Both the position numbers and the translations under genes were made by a program. Of a stretch of 64,000 bases of DNA, positions 1-13,300 are shown piece after piece (position 1 is the stretch's first letter; each line of letters begins with the position of its first letter). Location of the stretch: positions 1,488,001 to 1,552,000 of the forward strand of contig JADCRB010000110.1 in the NCBI GenBank assembly GCA_021464245.1, written 5' to 3'. The stretch is from Carallia brachiata (lineage: Eukaryota > Streptophyta > Magnoliopsida > Malpighiales > Rhizophoraceae). Below the pieces are notes generated by a model that was not told the origin of the DNA, made no database searches, and worked only from the letters and a program-made list of their open reading frames with translations.

Positions 1-1536
1 AAATCGGTTGTAATAATTTTAAAATAATTATATAATTCATTTAATAATATTTAATTTTTTAATTTTTTTAAAATTTTAATTATTTAATTTACATCATATT
101 ATTATTATTTTAATTATATTATTTTATTATTATTTTATCATTACTTAGTATTTTTTAAATTGAGAGCCGCGATGTTACGAACGGATGTCATAAATGGCGT
201 AGTCCTCTAAGACCTCACGAGTAGATTACTTTAGGGCATTCAAGCATGCCATCACCGAAAATTTACCGATCACCCGACACTTTCGACAATGTGTCAAACC
301 AAGCGAGGTAAAATTCCTGCACACCTAAAAGGAGAACGTCGAAGGTGACTACAACAAGCACTACACGTCCACAACTAGTAAGAGAATCCAAGAGAAATCC
401 CCCGTTCAGAAGCCATTTAGCCTATCAAATCCAAAAGACACATACCTAAAAAACCCAAAAAAGATTATGTTTTTGCTTTCACATTTTCTCTTGTTACGGG
501 AGAGAAGAGCGAAGATAACTCATTTTTCACTTTCCTCATTTGCAAGTGCTGTAAGTGAACTTGGACGATAGACGGTAAAAAGATTTTCCTTGCGCGTAAA
601 AATCCACGACACCAAATTGATGGAGTAATCAGCTTTTGGAGGGTAGGTTTGTATTGTTGATGATATGCACCCACCTAGCTCACAAGAATCTAACATAATG
701 CGTAATCAATGCATCTTATGGAAACCCCATCACAGTGGGTGCTTCCTCACCAAACAAGATCATCATCATCATCATCCCTCTCCACTATCGACCCCATTTC
801 TCCTTTGCCACACCCTTTTACGATCATGTTATGCTCACACTTACTTTACAACCACAAACCAGCAACCCCCAAGAAAGCCACCAAACCCATTATTCTTTAT
901 GCATCACAGCACAACCCTCTCCTTGCAGAAAACAAAGGAAAAAAAAAAAAAAAGAATCAACACCATATTAAGCTCAGCGTGGCAAAGCAAAGAAATCCAG
1001 CAAAAGTCCCATCATTTTACACACGCGGCAAGCAAACAAAACTTGGATATCAGAACAACATATCAAACACCAAGCCAAAGCAAGAAAGAAAAATAGACTT
1101 TAACAAAAAAAAAAAAAAAAAAAACAACATGAGCAGAGATAGTGTCGTTGTTAACTTAGTTGATTGTTTTGTACAAGAAAGGGTGAAAAAAAAACGAAAG
1201 AGTGGATGGATAAGAGTCGGACCCGGAGCAGATCCGGTTAACCAGTATTACCATCATAGACTTCAACAATACAGACAACATTCGAAAAAGCCTACGAGGT
1301 TGAAGAACAACCTGAACCCAGACCCCAGATCCCTAACCCTCCTTAAAAAAAAAGCAGAGATTATAAGATTATAGAGGGCCCAAAATAAAAATAAAAGATA
1401 AAGAAAACCCAAATCCTCTTCAACCACCAGATAGGCAATTTTCCTTTTTTTTTTTTAATTTTCTCAGTAAAATGAGATTAAAAGAAAAAAAAAAAAAAGG
1501 CAAAAGATAGATTGATAAAAAGTGTAGTAAGAAGCA
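1..1536. other. AT-rich flank and 3' side of the ERF gene; no gene seen
   Basis: The first 170 bases are nearly pure A/T. The rest is mixed sequence with A-runs near 940, 1105 and 1485. Overlapping open frames between 665 and 1374 on the plus strand are low-complexity (poly-Lys, poly-Ile, poly-His) and resemble no family. The part next to 1537 should hold the 3' untranslated region of the minus-strand ERF gene. Confidence 0.6.
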
Positions 1537-2253
1537 TCAGAGACACAAGGTTGTCGCCTGAAGATCAACACCCATGAAATCAACGATGTCGACGTCCCCG
1601 TCCATCGGCGGCGGGAGATTCAGATCGAACGGCATGATTTTACGGAAGGAAGAACTGAGGACGCGGACATCGTCGTTATCGTCCACAACGGAGGACGATG
1701 AATCGCAGTCGCTGAAGCAATCCTCCGGCGGAACCGGATGCCGGTGGACCTTGGGGACGGCAGCCGCCACCACCGGCATGGGATGTGAGAAAACACGGGG
1801 CCCACTAAAGGACTCCACCGTGCTGCTCATGCCGCTGCTCGTCGGCCTGGTGGCCTGAATCTGGTGATGGTCAAATTTTGTGAGCCCGTGGTGGTGGCCG
1901 TTGTAGTGGTCGTGGGCAAGGCGGTGATGGTCGTGTTGTTGGTAGAGAGAGACTTGAGGAGTAGGTAGGGGGAAATTGGTCTTGGCCTTGGCTCCGCGGA
2001 GGGAGCGGGCGGCGGCGTCGTAGGCGCGGGCGGCATCCTCGGCGGAGTCAAAGGTACCGAGCCAGACACGCGTCTTCTTCCACGGATCCCTGATTTCTGC
2101 TGCGAATCGGCCCCATGGTCGCTTTCTGACGCCTCTAAATCTGATCTCTTTGCTCTGGTGGGAATTAGGGTCCGGGTCCGGGCCGATCGGTTTCGGAGCG
2201 GTAACGGCGGCTGCAAGATCTGTTGTTTTGGGGTTGTTTCTGCCTCGCCGCAT
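1537..2253 (-). CDS. AP2/ERF transcriptional repressor with EAR motif (ERF subgroup VIII type)
   Basis: A nuclear DNA-binding protein predicted to bind GCC-box promoters and repress them. One uninterrupted frame, as usual for ERF genes. Counting from the upstream in-frame ATG at 2349, the AP2/ERF domain spans about residues 70-128 and shows [26 protein letters not shown] and the RAYD...A helix; the Ala/Asp pair typical of ERF (not DREB) proteins is present in AAEIRD and [13 protein letters not shown]. The C-terminus carries FDLNLPPP (an EAR repression motif, DLNxxP) and ends in ATTLCL, both typical of ERF3/4/7/8/11-type repressors. I chose the ATG at 2251-2253 (MRRGRNNPK), giving 238 residues, because relatives have a short basic N-terminus; the ATG at 2347-2349 would add 32 unconserved residues. 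A His-rich stretch follows the AP2 domain. The exact orthologue is not determined. Confidence 0.93.
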   Translation of the reverse strand: MRRGRNNPKTTDLAAAVTAPKPIGPDPDPNSHQSKEIRFRGVRKRPWGRFAAEIRDPWKKTRVWLGTFDSAEDAARAYDAAARSLRGAKAKTNFPLPTPQVSLYQQHDHHRLAHDHYNGHHHGLTKFDHHQIQATRPTSSGMSSTVESFSGPRVFSHPMPVVAAAVPKVHRHPVPPEDCFSDCDSSSSVVDDNDDVRVLSSSFRKIMPFDLNLPPPMDGDVDIVDFMGVDLQATTLCL

Positions 2254-2640
2254 GGGTTTAAAGACGATGCCGACGACGGAGGATGGACGGTGGAGATTGG
2301 AGATGGCAGGTGGGGAAGAATAATATAGGGCTGGGATTATGGCAACCATCCACCACCTCCTCTCTTTATTAGGTTTTTTTTTTTTTTTGTTAGTAGAAAA
2401 TCTCCATGTTCAGTTTTTTTTTTTCTTCGTCGTCTTCGCCTATATTGTGTATCTATGTATATGTCTTGTTGGGTTGGTGCCTCTCTCTCTCTACCGCTCT
2501 TGCTTTCTCTCTCTCTCTCCGGTCCCTGCCCCTCTCTTTCCTGGACGAGCAATCCGGTTCGTTCCTTTTTGACCAACAATCCGGTTCGTTCTTTGGAGTC
2601 TAGTTTCTTTTCTTTTTTTTTTTTGGAATTTCACAGACTT
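2254..2640 (-). promoter_or_regulatory. Leader/promoter side of the ERF gene, GA-rich on the minus strand
   Basis: Upstream of the ERF start, the plus strand reads as CT repeats around 2485-2525, which is a (GA)n tract on the coding strand. GA-rich leaders are common in plant 5' untranslated regions. A short sequence containing caatccggttcgttc is directly repeated at about 2549-2563 and 2577-2591. I see no clear TATA box, so the transcription start is not fixed. Confidence 0.4.
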
Positions 2641-4740
2641 TATTTTAATGTTTATCCTAAAAATAACAGGGCAGAGTGTTTGACAATTAAAAATATTAAA
2701 TTTTTATTTAATAATATAAATAATTTTAATAATTATAATATAATAGATATTAAGAAAATATTTAAATTTAATTTTACTATACATCTCGATGCATTCGAAC
2801 TTAAGACCTTATAATTATTATACCATAACAGCGACGGTGGCGGTTCACGACTTAATTTTAAACGTCCAGGAAGATGCAATATATTTAATGGAATGGTTTA
2901 GTTTTTTAAAACCTTTTAAACTCAACTAAAGATTTATATTACTTAATTTTGTTTGTGTATTCCTTTAAAATTAAGTTGCTTAAGATTTTTATTCTTTATT
3001 TAGAAAAAAAAAACTTGAAATTTCTTTTAATTTTTTAAGTCATGAAAAGACTAAAATACCCATCTCTCTACCTCTCCTCAGTTGATTCCGTTTCGGTCTT
3101 TGGCAAAGGAAAAGAGGGGAACCTAATCATTTGGGTGCTTAAATTTGCAGTCTTTGCTAGCCGAATTTACTATTTTGCCCTTTTTGCTTTGTCTAACTCC
3201 AATGAATCGACAAGATCGATAGACTCGCCTCAGAATTTAAAAAAAAAAAAGGACCAGATAGTCAGGTAGACAGAGGCAAAGACTTTCTTTATTATTATTA
3301 TTTTTTTAACACAAAGGCAAACATTTCAATCCTCTTCCATGGATTTATTATTGTGATGATTATTATGATATTTATTTGGCAGCACTATGTTAATACTACT
3401 TGTAGTCTATGATGGGAAAAATTAAATTTGGCGACGGAGCACGGAATTCGGGGTGTGATTGATACAGAATTTGTTGACTTGCTTTTAATGCGTTGAAAGT
3501 AGATGTTTTAGTGTATATAACAAATTGATTATACAGCATTCGTAATATATAAAGTATTTTCTTAATGCTCAAAAATAATATATTAAGTATTTTTTAAATA
3601 ATAATTTTCTTAATGTTTTACTATTACTTTCCTAATTCTCTAGCATGATCATATTTTTGCCCCAGGGGAATTCTGGAAGTGCAATTATAAAATTGAGCAT
3701 GGTTTTGAGCTCGACACTTTTTACTTGAGTTTTTGTCTATAATCTAATAAATTTATAATTTTTAATAATAATTAATATTTTACATAATAAAAAAAATAAT
3801 AAAATTTTTATTACTTAAAATATATTATTTATTTAAAATTAAAAATTTATTACATTCTAAATACTCGTCCGATTAAAAAAGTCTTGGGCTTCCTTTTTTT
3901 TTTTTTTTTTTGAACAAAGGGCTGCCTACTTTTTACGTAAAAAATGACATTTTAACCTCGCTTGGCATCCAATTTGGATGAATCCCGCTTTAAGATTTGG
4001 CTTGACGAGAATATAATATGAGTCCCAAATTACATTTTTTTATCGATATTATACATTTTAATGTCTTACTTACAACATTTAATAATTTTGAGTGAAAAAA
4101 TTAAAATTTAAAAATAAAGACAAATATCATTTTCATTAAAAAATTTAAGTGACTCAATTTTATTAGAGTACATATAATTATTAAATTATATATATATATA
4201 ATTAAATTTTGTTAAATAAATTAAATTTTTAGTTAAAACCTCTGCTTATTGCCTATCTCTGTAATGTTTGCGTCTTCGACGCCGGGACTGGACCGGAGTC
4301 CCAGAAAAGCTGACCCACTCTTGATTATCATTATCACTCCGTCCTCACTGACACAATGCTCCCTCAATTGCCCGCGAACGTACACACACCGTGTCTCCAA
4401 TTTTATTTTTTTATTGACTGCTAAAGAGTACCGTATTTGTACCAAATAACCTTCTCTTGGTACAAATAATTAATTAATTCCTAAAAAATTTATATCGCTT
4501 GTATTGATATGTCAATCAACTGAATAAGGCTGTAAAAATGTGGTTAATTTATTCCTAACTCAAAAAGCTATAATTCACCGCTACGGAAGTATCACATAAG
4601 TTATAATTTCAGGCCATGAAAATATAATGTTTTGTCTTTTAAATAGGTTGTTATCAGTGAATTGAATCCATAAATCATCGTTTTGCATGAAATCTTGGAC
4701 TTTATAAAATCATTATAAAAATGTATATTTTAGAGATATT
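2641..4740. other. AT-rich intergenic sequence; no gene seen
   Basis: No coding signal on either strand. Short open frames at 3042-3269 and 4233-4449 have no family resemblance and overlap each other in opposite senses. T-runs (3890-3910) and AT repeats (4186-4200) are the only structure I noticed. Confidence 0.6.
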
Positions 4741-4789
4741 GCGATTCTCTCAATTTGAGAGCCATTTCTCCTATCGAAACAGGATGTTG

Positions 4790-5160
4790 ATAAGAATCGC
4801 AGTAGAAGAAAAGAGGAGAAATGATGAAAAATAAAGAGAAAAAGAAAGAAAATGATGTGAAAATAAAATTGTTTAAAGTGATAAAGAAAGTTGAGAGAAA
4901 GAAAGTAAGTTAAAAAAATAAATAGTAATTTGTGAGAGAAAAAGTTGAGAAAAAATAAAATTATTTAAAATGGTAGAAAATGGTAAGAAAAAGAAAATAT
5001 GATAAAAAAAAGTAAATAGTAATTTGTGAGAGAAAAAGTAAAGAGAAAATAAAATTATTTGGAATGTTATAAAAAGTAAAAAGAAATAAGAAAAAAAAAT
5101 AAATAATAATAATTATATTTTTCTTTCTATCTAAATTTTTCCTCACACACCAAACATTGT
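4790..5160. repeat. Purine-rich AT element with an internal ~90-bp repeat
   Basis: The segment is A/G-rich on the plus strand. A block containing agtaatttgtgagagaaaaa occurs at about 4924-4943 and again near 5016-5035, each followed by a similar 'aaataaaattattt' block. The same block recurs as taatttgtgagagaaaaaat in the element at 33006-33299, so this is a dispersed AT-rich repeat, probably a MITE. The right edge reads ccaaacattg near 5150, resembling the TGTTT-type ends of such elements. Both boundaries are uncertain. Confidence 0.45.
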
Positions 5161-7540
5161 TAAGGACGAATGTTTTTTTGGTATTTTTGGAACATGAAAG
5201 ATGTATGTACTTATAGGAAGGAAATAGATAAGAATATATGCAATATAACCTAGTAACCTTTGCATCATTGAACAACCATATCTTAAATGGCATACTAGGA
5301 TATTTTTTTTTATACCAAAAAAATAAATATATATCGTCAATATATAAATTATCATACTTATACATCGAAATTAAAAATTATCTGTTAATGTTATCATTCA
5401 ATCTATTTCATAAAAAAAAATCTATCAAACAAATACTACTGGACATAAGCGAGCTTCCTCTAAATCAATAACAGTATTAACAAGTTAAAAACTAATAGCA
5501 CGCAAGCACATAATCAAACTAACAAAAAAGGGAAGACATTACCCCAAAGCACATATACTAAAACTTAAAATTCGAATTAAAAAAAATATATATCAAATCA
5601 CCGTTACTGTAAATGGTGATTACTGGGGACTTAGATATTGGTGTCTCTCGTCCAATTGTGTAACTTTAATTTATAGTTCGTATTTTAATTATCTAATATC
5701 TTTTCCAACGGACCATGACAAAAAAAAAGTGAGAGCCGCCATACTTTTTTGATTTGAAAAATATATGGGGTAAATCTATGTGATTATATTTAAATAAAAA
5801 TAAATAACAACATAATTTTATATAATAAATAATTTATTTATTTATATTTTTTATATAAATTTAATAATTTAATAAATCATATCATCCTATTCATTTAAAA
5901 TTAAAAGTGTTTTTCGTATTAATTTTTGGCTTTTTTTTTTCTCTCTAAAAGCCTAAAATTTGTGTGGTGCCAGCGGCAGTGGCACTGGCATGTTGTCATA
6001 TGTTGGAAAACAAGTCGCCCTCTCTTGTAAGTTGTGAGTCCAGTGACTCTCTCCCGCCATAAGCCAACCGGCGCCAGGACGGGCTTAGCGGTCTACCTGT
6101 CGTCCATTAATGGGTCCGACGCCATGCCACCAGGTTGGTCGTAGAAAACAACCGGCTAGCCTTGGCACGCCGCAGCAAAACCACAAAGACCGAGGCGGCC
6201 CTTTTTAGACCCCTAAAACTTTTTCCATTTTTCCCTTTTTGCCCTTCCAGAACGGCATGGAGCCCAATCAATGATTCACACGTTTTGAGTCTAATATGAT
6301 AAAATTATTTGGGCTCTTAATTTTGTATTATATTATAATAATCTATTGAAACCGGCTTTTTTGACTGCTTTTTTGTTTTTCGCTTTTTTATTTTATTTTA
6401 TTAAAGACTGCTTTTTCGTGGGGGAGTGGACTTGTGTTGTTCTGGGTGAGTTGGGCAGCGTGCGCCGCGCTATTGTGGGCTCCATACCCATGTGGGGACA
6501 TAATTATGACGTGGCATCTTTTACGGGGTTTTCGCCTTTTGGGACGACGATCAGGCAGGAGTGCCCAACTTTGGCTCGCAAAGTGTTAATTTTTGCTTTT
6601 TCTTACCGCTAATTTTTTCCTCTGTTGGGTATGTTTTTCACCCAAGATCAAAATCCTTTGTTAACCAAAACTATAACAGCAAATATTCTATGGACATAAT
6701 CAGCTTCCATGTAAAAAAGGGCCACAACTATATCGGTGTAAATTAAAGAAACACAAATAATTTAAAAAAAATTTCAACAATTATTGTTAATCACTTTATG
6801 TTTGCAATTTCCTGTAATTCCTAACCCAATATCTTTCTTTTCATTTAATTAAAAAATTTCGTATGATGATGAGCCATATATATTTTTTATCTTAAAAATC
6901 TCTTTTAAATGTTATATAAAAATGGTATGATGAATGCTTTAACCAAAGTGGGATGATTTGTTCAAAAAAAAAAAAAGCCAAAGTGAGATGATGCTTGCTA
7001 AATATTATCATTACATGAATGTGTTTTACTGATTAAAAAATTCATTTGTATTATAGAGTTAAGAGTTTAAATTTCTATCAAAACATATGATAAAATTAAT
7101 CGTATGTCTGATTTCATATAAATATGAAAGTAAATAATAATTCTTATTGAGCATTAAAGAGTATATTTTTCTACAAGTTCAATACAACAATTCAATCATC
7201 AATGTAAGACACTCAATGCAATATTGAATAAAACATTATTCATATTTTTACATTTTTATGACAAAAAAAAGTCAGATTCAGAGGAAATGTATTTCCCAAA
7301 CATGAAGGCGAAGCATCCTTTTATTCAAAATTACACTGCGTATTTACATATGGGTGTGTGTGTGTGTGTGATGCTAGGCTTCTCATTTCTCCAGGGGATG
7401 ACAATCAAACCAAAGTTTGAACGGTGCGATGCACATCAACCCTTCATTCGCAACTCATCCGTAACATAAATATATTCTTTTTTTTTTTTGAACAATAATA
7501 GTAATATATTCGTGGTTTGTGAATGTTCCATTCTTTATAT
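5161..7540. other. Intergenic sequence with a GC-richer patch at 5960-6290; no gene seen
   Basis: Around 5960-6290 the base composition rises (ggcgccagg, cggcttagcgg-like stretches) without a recognisable open frame, promoter or RNA. The frames at 6346-6612 and 6561-6746 are unsupported. A (GT)n run lies near 7352-7370. Confidence 0.5.
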
Positions 7541-7549
7541 TAAGCAATT

Positions 7550-7764
7550 GTGTGTCATTATACTTCCAAAATTGGGCATCTGTCCGAATATTTTTTTGTG
7601 TAATAAAATTGTAATTTTGTGTAATAAGATTGTTATTTTGGTGCAACAAAAAAAAAATATAGATTTTTTTTGTTACACAAAATAACAGTGTTGTTGCACA
7701 AAATTATAAACTTGTTGCATAAAAAATATTCGGACGCCCGATTATGAGAACTCTAATTTTTTCC
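7550..7764. mobile_element. MITE with long inverted arms and 9-bp target duplication (Mutator-like)
   Basis: A 215-bp palindromic element. The left arm includes tgtccgaatatttttttgtg; the right arm ends in aaaaaatattcggacgcccg, the inverted counterpart. The arms pair over roughly 90 bp around a short A/T centre near 7655. The flanks carry the same nine bases, taagcaatt, at 7541-7549 and 7765-7773, so the boundaries are quite precise. A 9-bp duplication with long inverted repeats is the usual signature of Mutator-superfamily elements. It has no coding capacity and must have been moved by a transposase supplied elsewhere. Confidence 0.75.
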
Positions 7765-7773
7765 TAAGCAATT

Positions 7774-10343
7774 TATCGTTTAAGAAACTCTGTCGTGCAC
7801 TATTCTTTTGGGTGAGCTATTAATGTTCTCAGATTTGCCAATTTTGTTTTAAGGGTGACGACGGAACGGAGAGCAGGCATTTGAGCGCTGCCCTAAACTA
7901 AGCTCAAAGGCCTAAATTAATTGAGAGGCGACGAGGCGATCTGCGAATTACAACTGGTGAACTGACCATTTGTGATGAGTTTTAAGAAAATGACGGAACC
8001 ATTGAGATGACGCGTCGTAGCTTAACAGAGACACAACTGACGATGATCACAACACAAGCAGAGCGAGATGAAGATCGAGCCGTGTCAGCTAAACACACTC
8101 AAAAATCGCATTCGCAAGTCACAATACATTTCACCCAATAGCGGCCATTTCCTTCTCAGGTACGCGTCCGGGTGTGCTGTACGCTTCGCTCTTACTTTTC
8201 ATTTTTCTTGTCCTTATTTTTTTTTTAAATTTTCACAAGCACAAGCACAGTGGCGCACGTTAGCAAAACTAAAAGGCTTGCTTGTCCCTAATATAATCAG
8301 GACAAAATTGATTCGTTGGAATTACCTGTCATTTTAAAAATTAAAAATGGAAATATTTATTGGTGATGGATCCAATTTCGTCCTAATATTAGGACTTAAT
8401 TTATATTTGGTCATACACAATTTTAACAGTAATTAGTGACCATTGGTGAGTAATGTAAAATTTATTTTTTCTGTAAATTTAATGTGATAGTTTACCTCAC
8501 TGGACTGGTTCTACACAATTCTAAAAAAAACTCATAATCTTTATTAAATATCATAAAATTTATGTTTCTGTAAATTTAGTATAGCGACTTAATGTATTAT
8601 ATAGTGTGAATTCAGGGTAATTATCATTGGTACCGACACGACAACACCACTCATATTTTTAAAAAATTTATAACACAAAAAAATATATTTTTTAAAATGT
8701 AATATAAATAAGTAAATAACCACTCTAAAGCAAACACGCAAGGGACTCATATCATCAGGGTCAAGGGGTTCATCGATCCAGCCGATTGAGTATTCCCGCA
8801 ACACCCAAAGAAAAGCATAAAGGCAAGGAAAAGAAGACCGAAACAGTAACGGTGATGGTGGCATCAAAGGACTTCTATATTGCATTATCTTAACAACTAG
8901 GCGACGGGACCCCTCAAGCAGAAGTTAATTTGAATTTATACAAGTTAGGATAATTTGTAGCTTAACAAAAATTACACGGGAAATATTTGATAGGTATAGG
9001 TAAGGTTACGTTGAATCAATGTGATATACATAGTTAGATATTTGTATTAAAGAAAAAGCAAATTAATTGTTAAAATATGGTTAAGTAGACCTACCTGTAT
9101 CTTCTTAATGGTGCTAAGTTGCATAATATACATGAAAACTGATTAAGGCTGCTGCCGCGTCTACGCCTTGGGGAGTTCTGACAAAAAGAAACATCTATGG
9201 CATGGATGCTTTCGGTTTTATCCATATAAGAGCAAAAGAAATATCTGATGTGATTTTTTAGGTGGGATTGAAATGAAATTAAAATAATATAAATTATTAA
9301 ATAATTAATTTTAAAAAATAAAATTTTAAATAATTACTTTAATATTATTTAAAATAAAATTATGTAATAAAACTCTAAAAACAAATATACGAGTCACATT
9401 TTGTGAGTTAAAAATAGGGCAATCGAACCGCATATCAGAGAAATCAATCAATCAAGGTTTCAAACCGACCCTTCATAGGCGTATTGTAGACACAAATGTT
9501 AAGGAAAGGCATGGTCTATGCGCAAAACATGTAGTCACGGTCAGTAGTCATGGTCAGGAATAAACAAATGTACAATAATTTTTCACAGATTGCTTCCTTG
9601 TTTCTTGCCAGGTCGTTTTTGCTTAAGATGGATTTTTGATTTTTTTTTCAAAAAAAAGGCTGTAACAAAAGGGATATTCTGGCCTTTGCCCATTTCTTGT
9701 TTATGCGTATCACGAAGTAAGACGGCAGAATGACAATAGTTAGAAACGTGTATCTCTAAATTAGGAGCAGCAGAAGCTAATATCCAGTAATGGTGATCAC
9801 CGACTGAGGTAAGCTTTTGGGCGCGTTGTAGGCATAACAAAATGAAGCCTTGAATTCAACCGCTATATATGCACAATTCATATGCTCAGCATCAGCTTAA
9901 CAAATTATCACTAACAAACCATCGCTGCCCAAAATTTGTTAATTCCATCTCTCCCAGACACGCCTAACAAACAGAAAAAGAAGCACATCGCTCCAGTGTC
10001 ATCTGCATTATTGAAGGTCCATCAGCCAATATGTTAGCTTCATTTTCTTTTTCCGTATAAAGGCAAAAATTTAGGTCACTTGGCAATCATAAATCTTGCC
10101 ATCATTGATGGAAATTGCCTCCCATTTTCAACTGCCTTTTATTCACAACAAAAAGTGCCCTCTCATGACCCCCCCAGCATTTGCTCGTTAGGTTTGAACT
10201 CATAACCTACCACACTACAGCCGAACAATAGCTTAAATTATGGGGTCTGGAGGTACATGTTACAAAAACCGCCTCCAAAAGTACATGATTGTCAAAAAGG
10301 GCCGGAATAAAAAAGAGCGACCAGTAGCCTCCATCTAAAACGA
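7774..10343. other. Intergenic sequence and 3' flank of the ZFN gene
   Basis: No gene is supported. Small open frames at 8068-8337, 8589-8885 and 9583-9840 lack family features. The stretch from about 10100 to 10343 should include the 3' untranslated region of the minus-strand zinc-finger gene. Confidence 0.5.
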
Positions 10344-13300
10344 TTACGTTGAAGGTTGCGAAGATTGTGAAGAGAACTGTGAAGAATGTGGGGGTGGAGA
10401 ACCACCTTGCTCGAGTGGATCATCTGAAGTCTTTGTATTGGTATTTGAAATGGGATGTTTGTTGCTTGCGCCATCAGAATTCTGGAACCAACCAGGAACT
10501 TTTGACCGGGAAGGTATATCAGACCTAACATCCGTTGGTGACATTCTTGGATAATATAGGAGGGATGAACCGAGCGTAGATAAAGGTGGCAGGCTCAAAC
10601 TATAGCTATAAGAAATCCAGGGATGGGGTGATCAAATTTGCATGATGGGCCAAACTTGCAGATTCCATGCATGGTGTAATTTGAACATACAGAATGTCCC
10701 TGCATGTAAAAAAGTGAATGAATCATTACAAGACATGAGATGATTTGATACTTGATAAAGAAACAGTTTACCAACACGTTATGGGAGGCTATCAAATTAA
10801 AACGGTACTGTTGCTCACAGGCCTAGGTTGTAGTTCGTTCAGCATTATCACCACAAGCAATTTAAAGAATGTTACTCATCTGTAACCAAATCTGCAAATC
10901 AGTGCGTGTGAGATAAATGTCAAACTTACAGGTCTTGAAGGAAGCCAAGGAGGACCAATGTTATTTGCTGCTTGCCCAAGCCTTTCCTTTGGGTGATGAT
11001 ACTTGCATTCAGATCCATACTTGCAGGTACCAGTGCTCATAAAATACCTGCATTCTGGTTGATCAGGTCTCTCGGGGAGATTAGAAGTGGGTGTTGATAA
11101 TGAATGCACTTGCCCAAGGGAACCTGCTTCATCTTGATTTCTAGAGTTGTAAACAAGATGAGACCCCAGCATACTGCCTGATGGCATGGGGCTTAAGTTG
11201 CCCTGCTCAACAAACAATACAAAGAGAACAAAAAAGGCTTTACTCCCAAGTCCCAACAGAAACAGACAAATAATAAAGCACGACACCAAGATAAAACCCC
11301 TCCCCCCACCCAAGAAAAACCAAACCCCAACACACAGGCACAAAGAAAGCAATGAGGAAGGTTCAAGTCGTGGAACAATTTAAGAGTGGTTCCACCTCAT
11401 CAACCCTGCTTTTGTCCCGTACAACATATCATACACATTCTGAAAAGATATTACATAGTCAACTATAAGAAACCTTGAGATACCTTCAATGTAGAATGCA
11501 TTAACTATTACAACATGACATTCCTGCTTTCATATGCAGGAAGTGTAGAATGTGGCAAAATCTCTCTGCCCCTCTCCCCCCAACAACCTAATGGTGCACG
11601 ATGTAAGTGTCCAACCAGCTATGCAAACGGGACAATGAGAATGGTTGTGAAAAAAAAGAAAAAAACCTTTCCTAGCACATCAAGTTTTAGGCAAATGAAC
11701 TTCATTATTTCTAACAAAGGGAAAAAAAATTTAGGACTTTGTACTTACCACATAGGTGTTCCACCCTTGAGTAGGAAGAATACCTTGAGAGGGGGAAAGA
11801 ACAACAGGCATGTAGGCCTGAGGAGCCTGTAAACACGGCCCAGACATAAAAGTTGCTCGTGGTAACGGCCGCGTGGGAAGACCTACGTAAGGCATAGCTG
11901 ACAGAGGTACAGATGATGGTCCGGTAGACCCAAAAGCAGCAGGTCCAGTTAGAGGCGAGCCGTTCCCTAGAGAAAAGGTTGAGGATGGTGGAACTTGCAT
12001 GTGACTCCAAATTTACATGATCCCATTCGCATGTAATAGGGACACGATTTTTGGTCCTGGAAAACACAATTTGAAAATTTGAAAATTTTAATATGGTTCA
12101 TGGCATCTTGCATTTCCAGAGAACAATGAGACACCAAATCAATTGATATGAGATGGGGAGTGAGCACCTGGCGCATAGGAAGACCAAGAACATTAAATGT
12201 CACTGGCGCAGCACCATTCCTGTCCTTTGGGTGATGAAATTTACACGTTGATCCGTATTTACATGTCCCAGTCTTTATATAATACTGAAAATCAGATTTG
12301 ACAGGAAAAGAAGACAGATTAGAGGTCACCGTAATGCATTCTGGCGGGCAACTAAAGTTTTAGCAAGTATTTTTCAGTGAGTTTTATAACTGAAATAACA
12401 ATTGACAGATTTTTCATACGAGCCTTAACATTTCATTAGAGTCCAAGCTATACAAGAGATGACAAACACTGTCATTTCATAATGTCACAAAGTTTAACAA
12501 GTAAAATGTAGAAGCTATGCAACCAGCAAATTCTTCTATTTACAACAACATGGGCTCCATTCCCAATAGAATAAGTGCTAGAAATTATACAAAGAACTTC
12601 CATAAATACTCCTCCCTTTCATCTCACAATGGAAGGGCAATTGCTCAACCCATAATAATTGCATCATGGATTACAGTAATCTTTGGTAAGGTTGTAATCT
12701 TCAAATCGATCAACAAGAAATGCTAAATGCAGCAACATCCATGACAAAACATAAATCTGCCAATAGCAATCGCACAATGCAACATTCAGAAAGTTTGAGG
12801 CTAAGAGGCAGAACTAAAGCTTAAAGGATTTATAATAAGATACGATTTCAGTAGTCCCAGATTTGGTCAGTTTCTCTTGAGAACCTTCCACAAAGATAGC
12901 CTTATTAGCATGCATTTCTTGCAATAAAGAGAAAAGGCCTGAAGTAATTGCATACCTAGAGATACCATTCTTATTTAATCTATTTTTACACGAGTTTCCT
13001 CGGACACTAAGCTGAAGCGTGATTCAATCTTAGAAGTTTTTCTTTATCCCCTCACAGCACAAAGTACATAAAACTTACCACACAGACTGGTTGTCCATCT
13101 CTCTCTGGAAGATCTTCTGTAAATAGAGTACCCTAATACACAAAAACACGGCGTTCAAGACTGTGCTCTATAATACCAAAAGCATCAGATAAAACATATT
13201 TGACAGAATTACATCCACTCTTCTCACTTTTCAATACAGGTAGGATTAAACTAGGTGGCCAAAAAAGAGAAACAAATGACTTTCACATAGTAAAAAAGTC

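Noticed and set aside
665..1374. Overlapping plus-strand open frames of up to 221 residues
   Set aside because: Low-complexity translations (poly-His, poly-Ile, poly-Lys), three frames open at once and no family resemblance; likely accidental in the ERF 3' flank.
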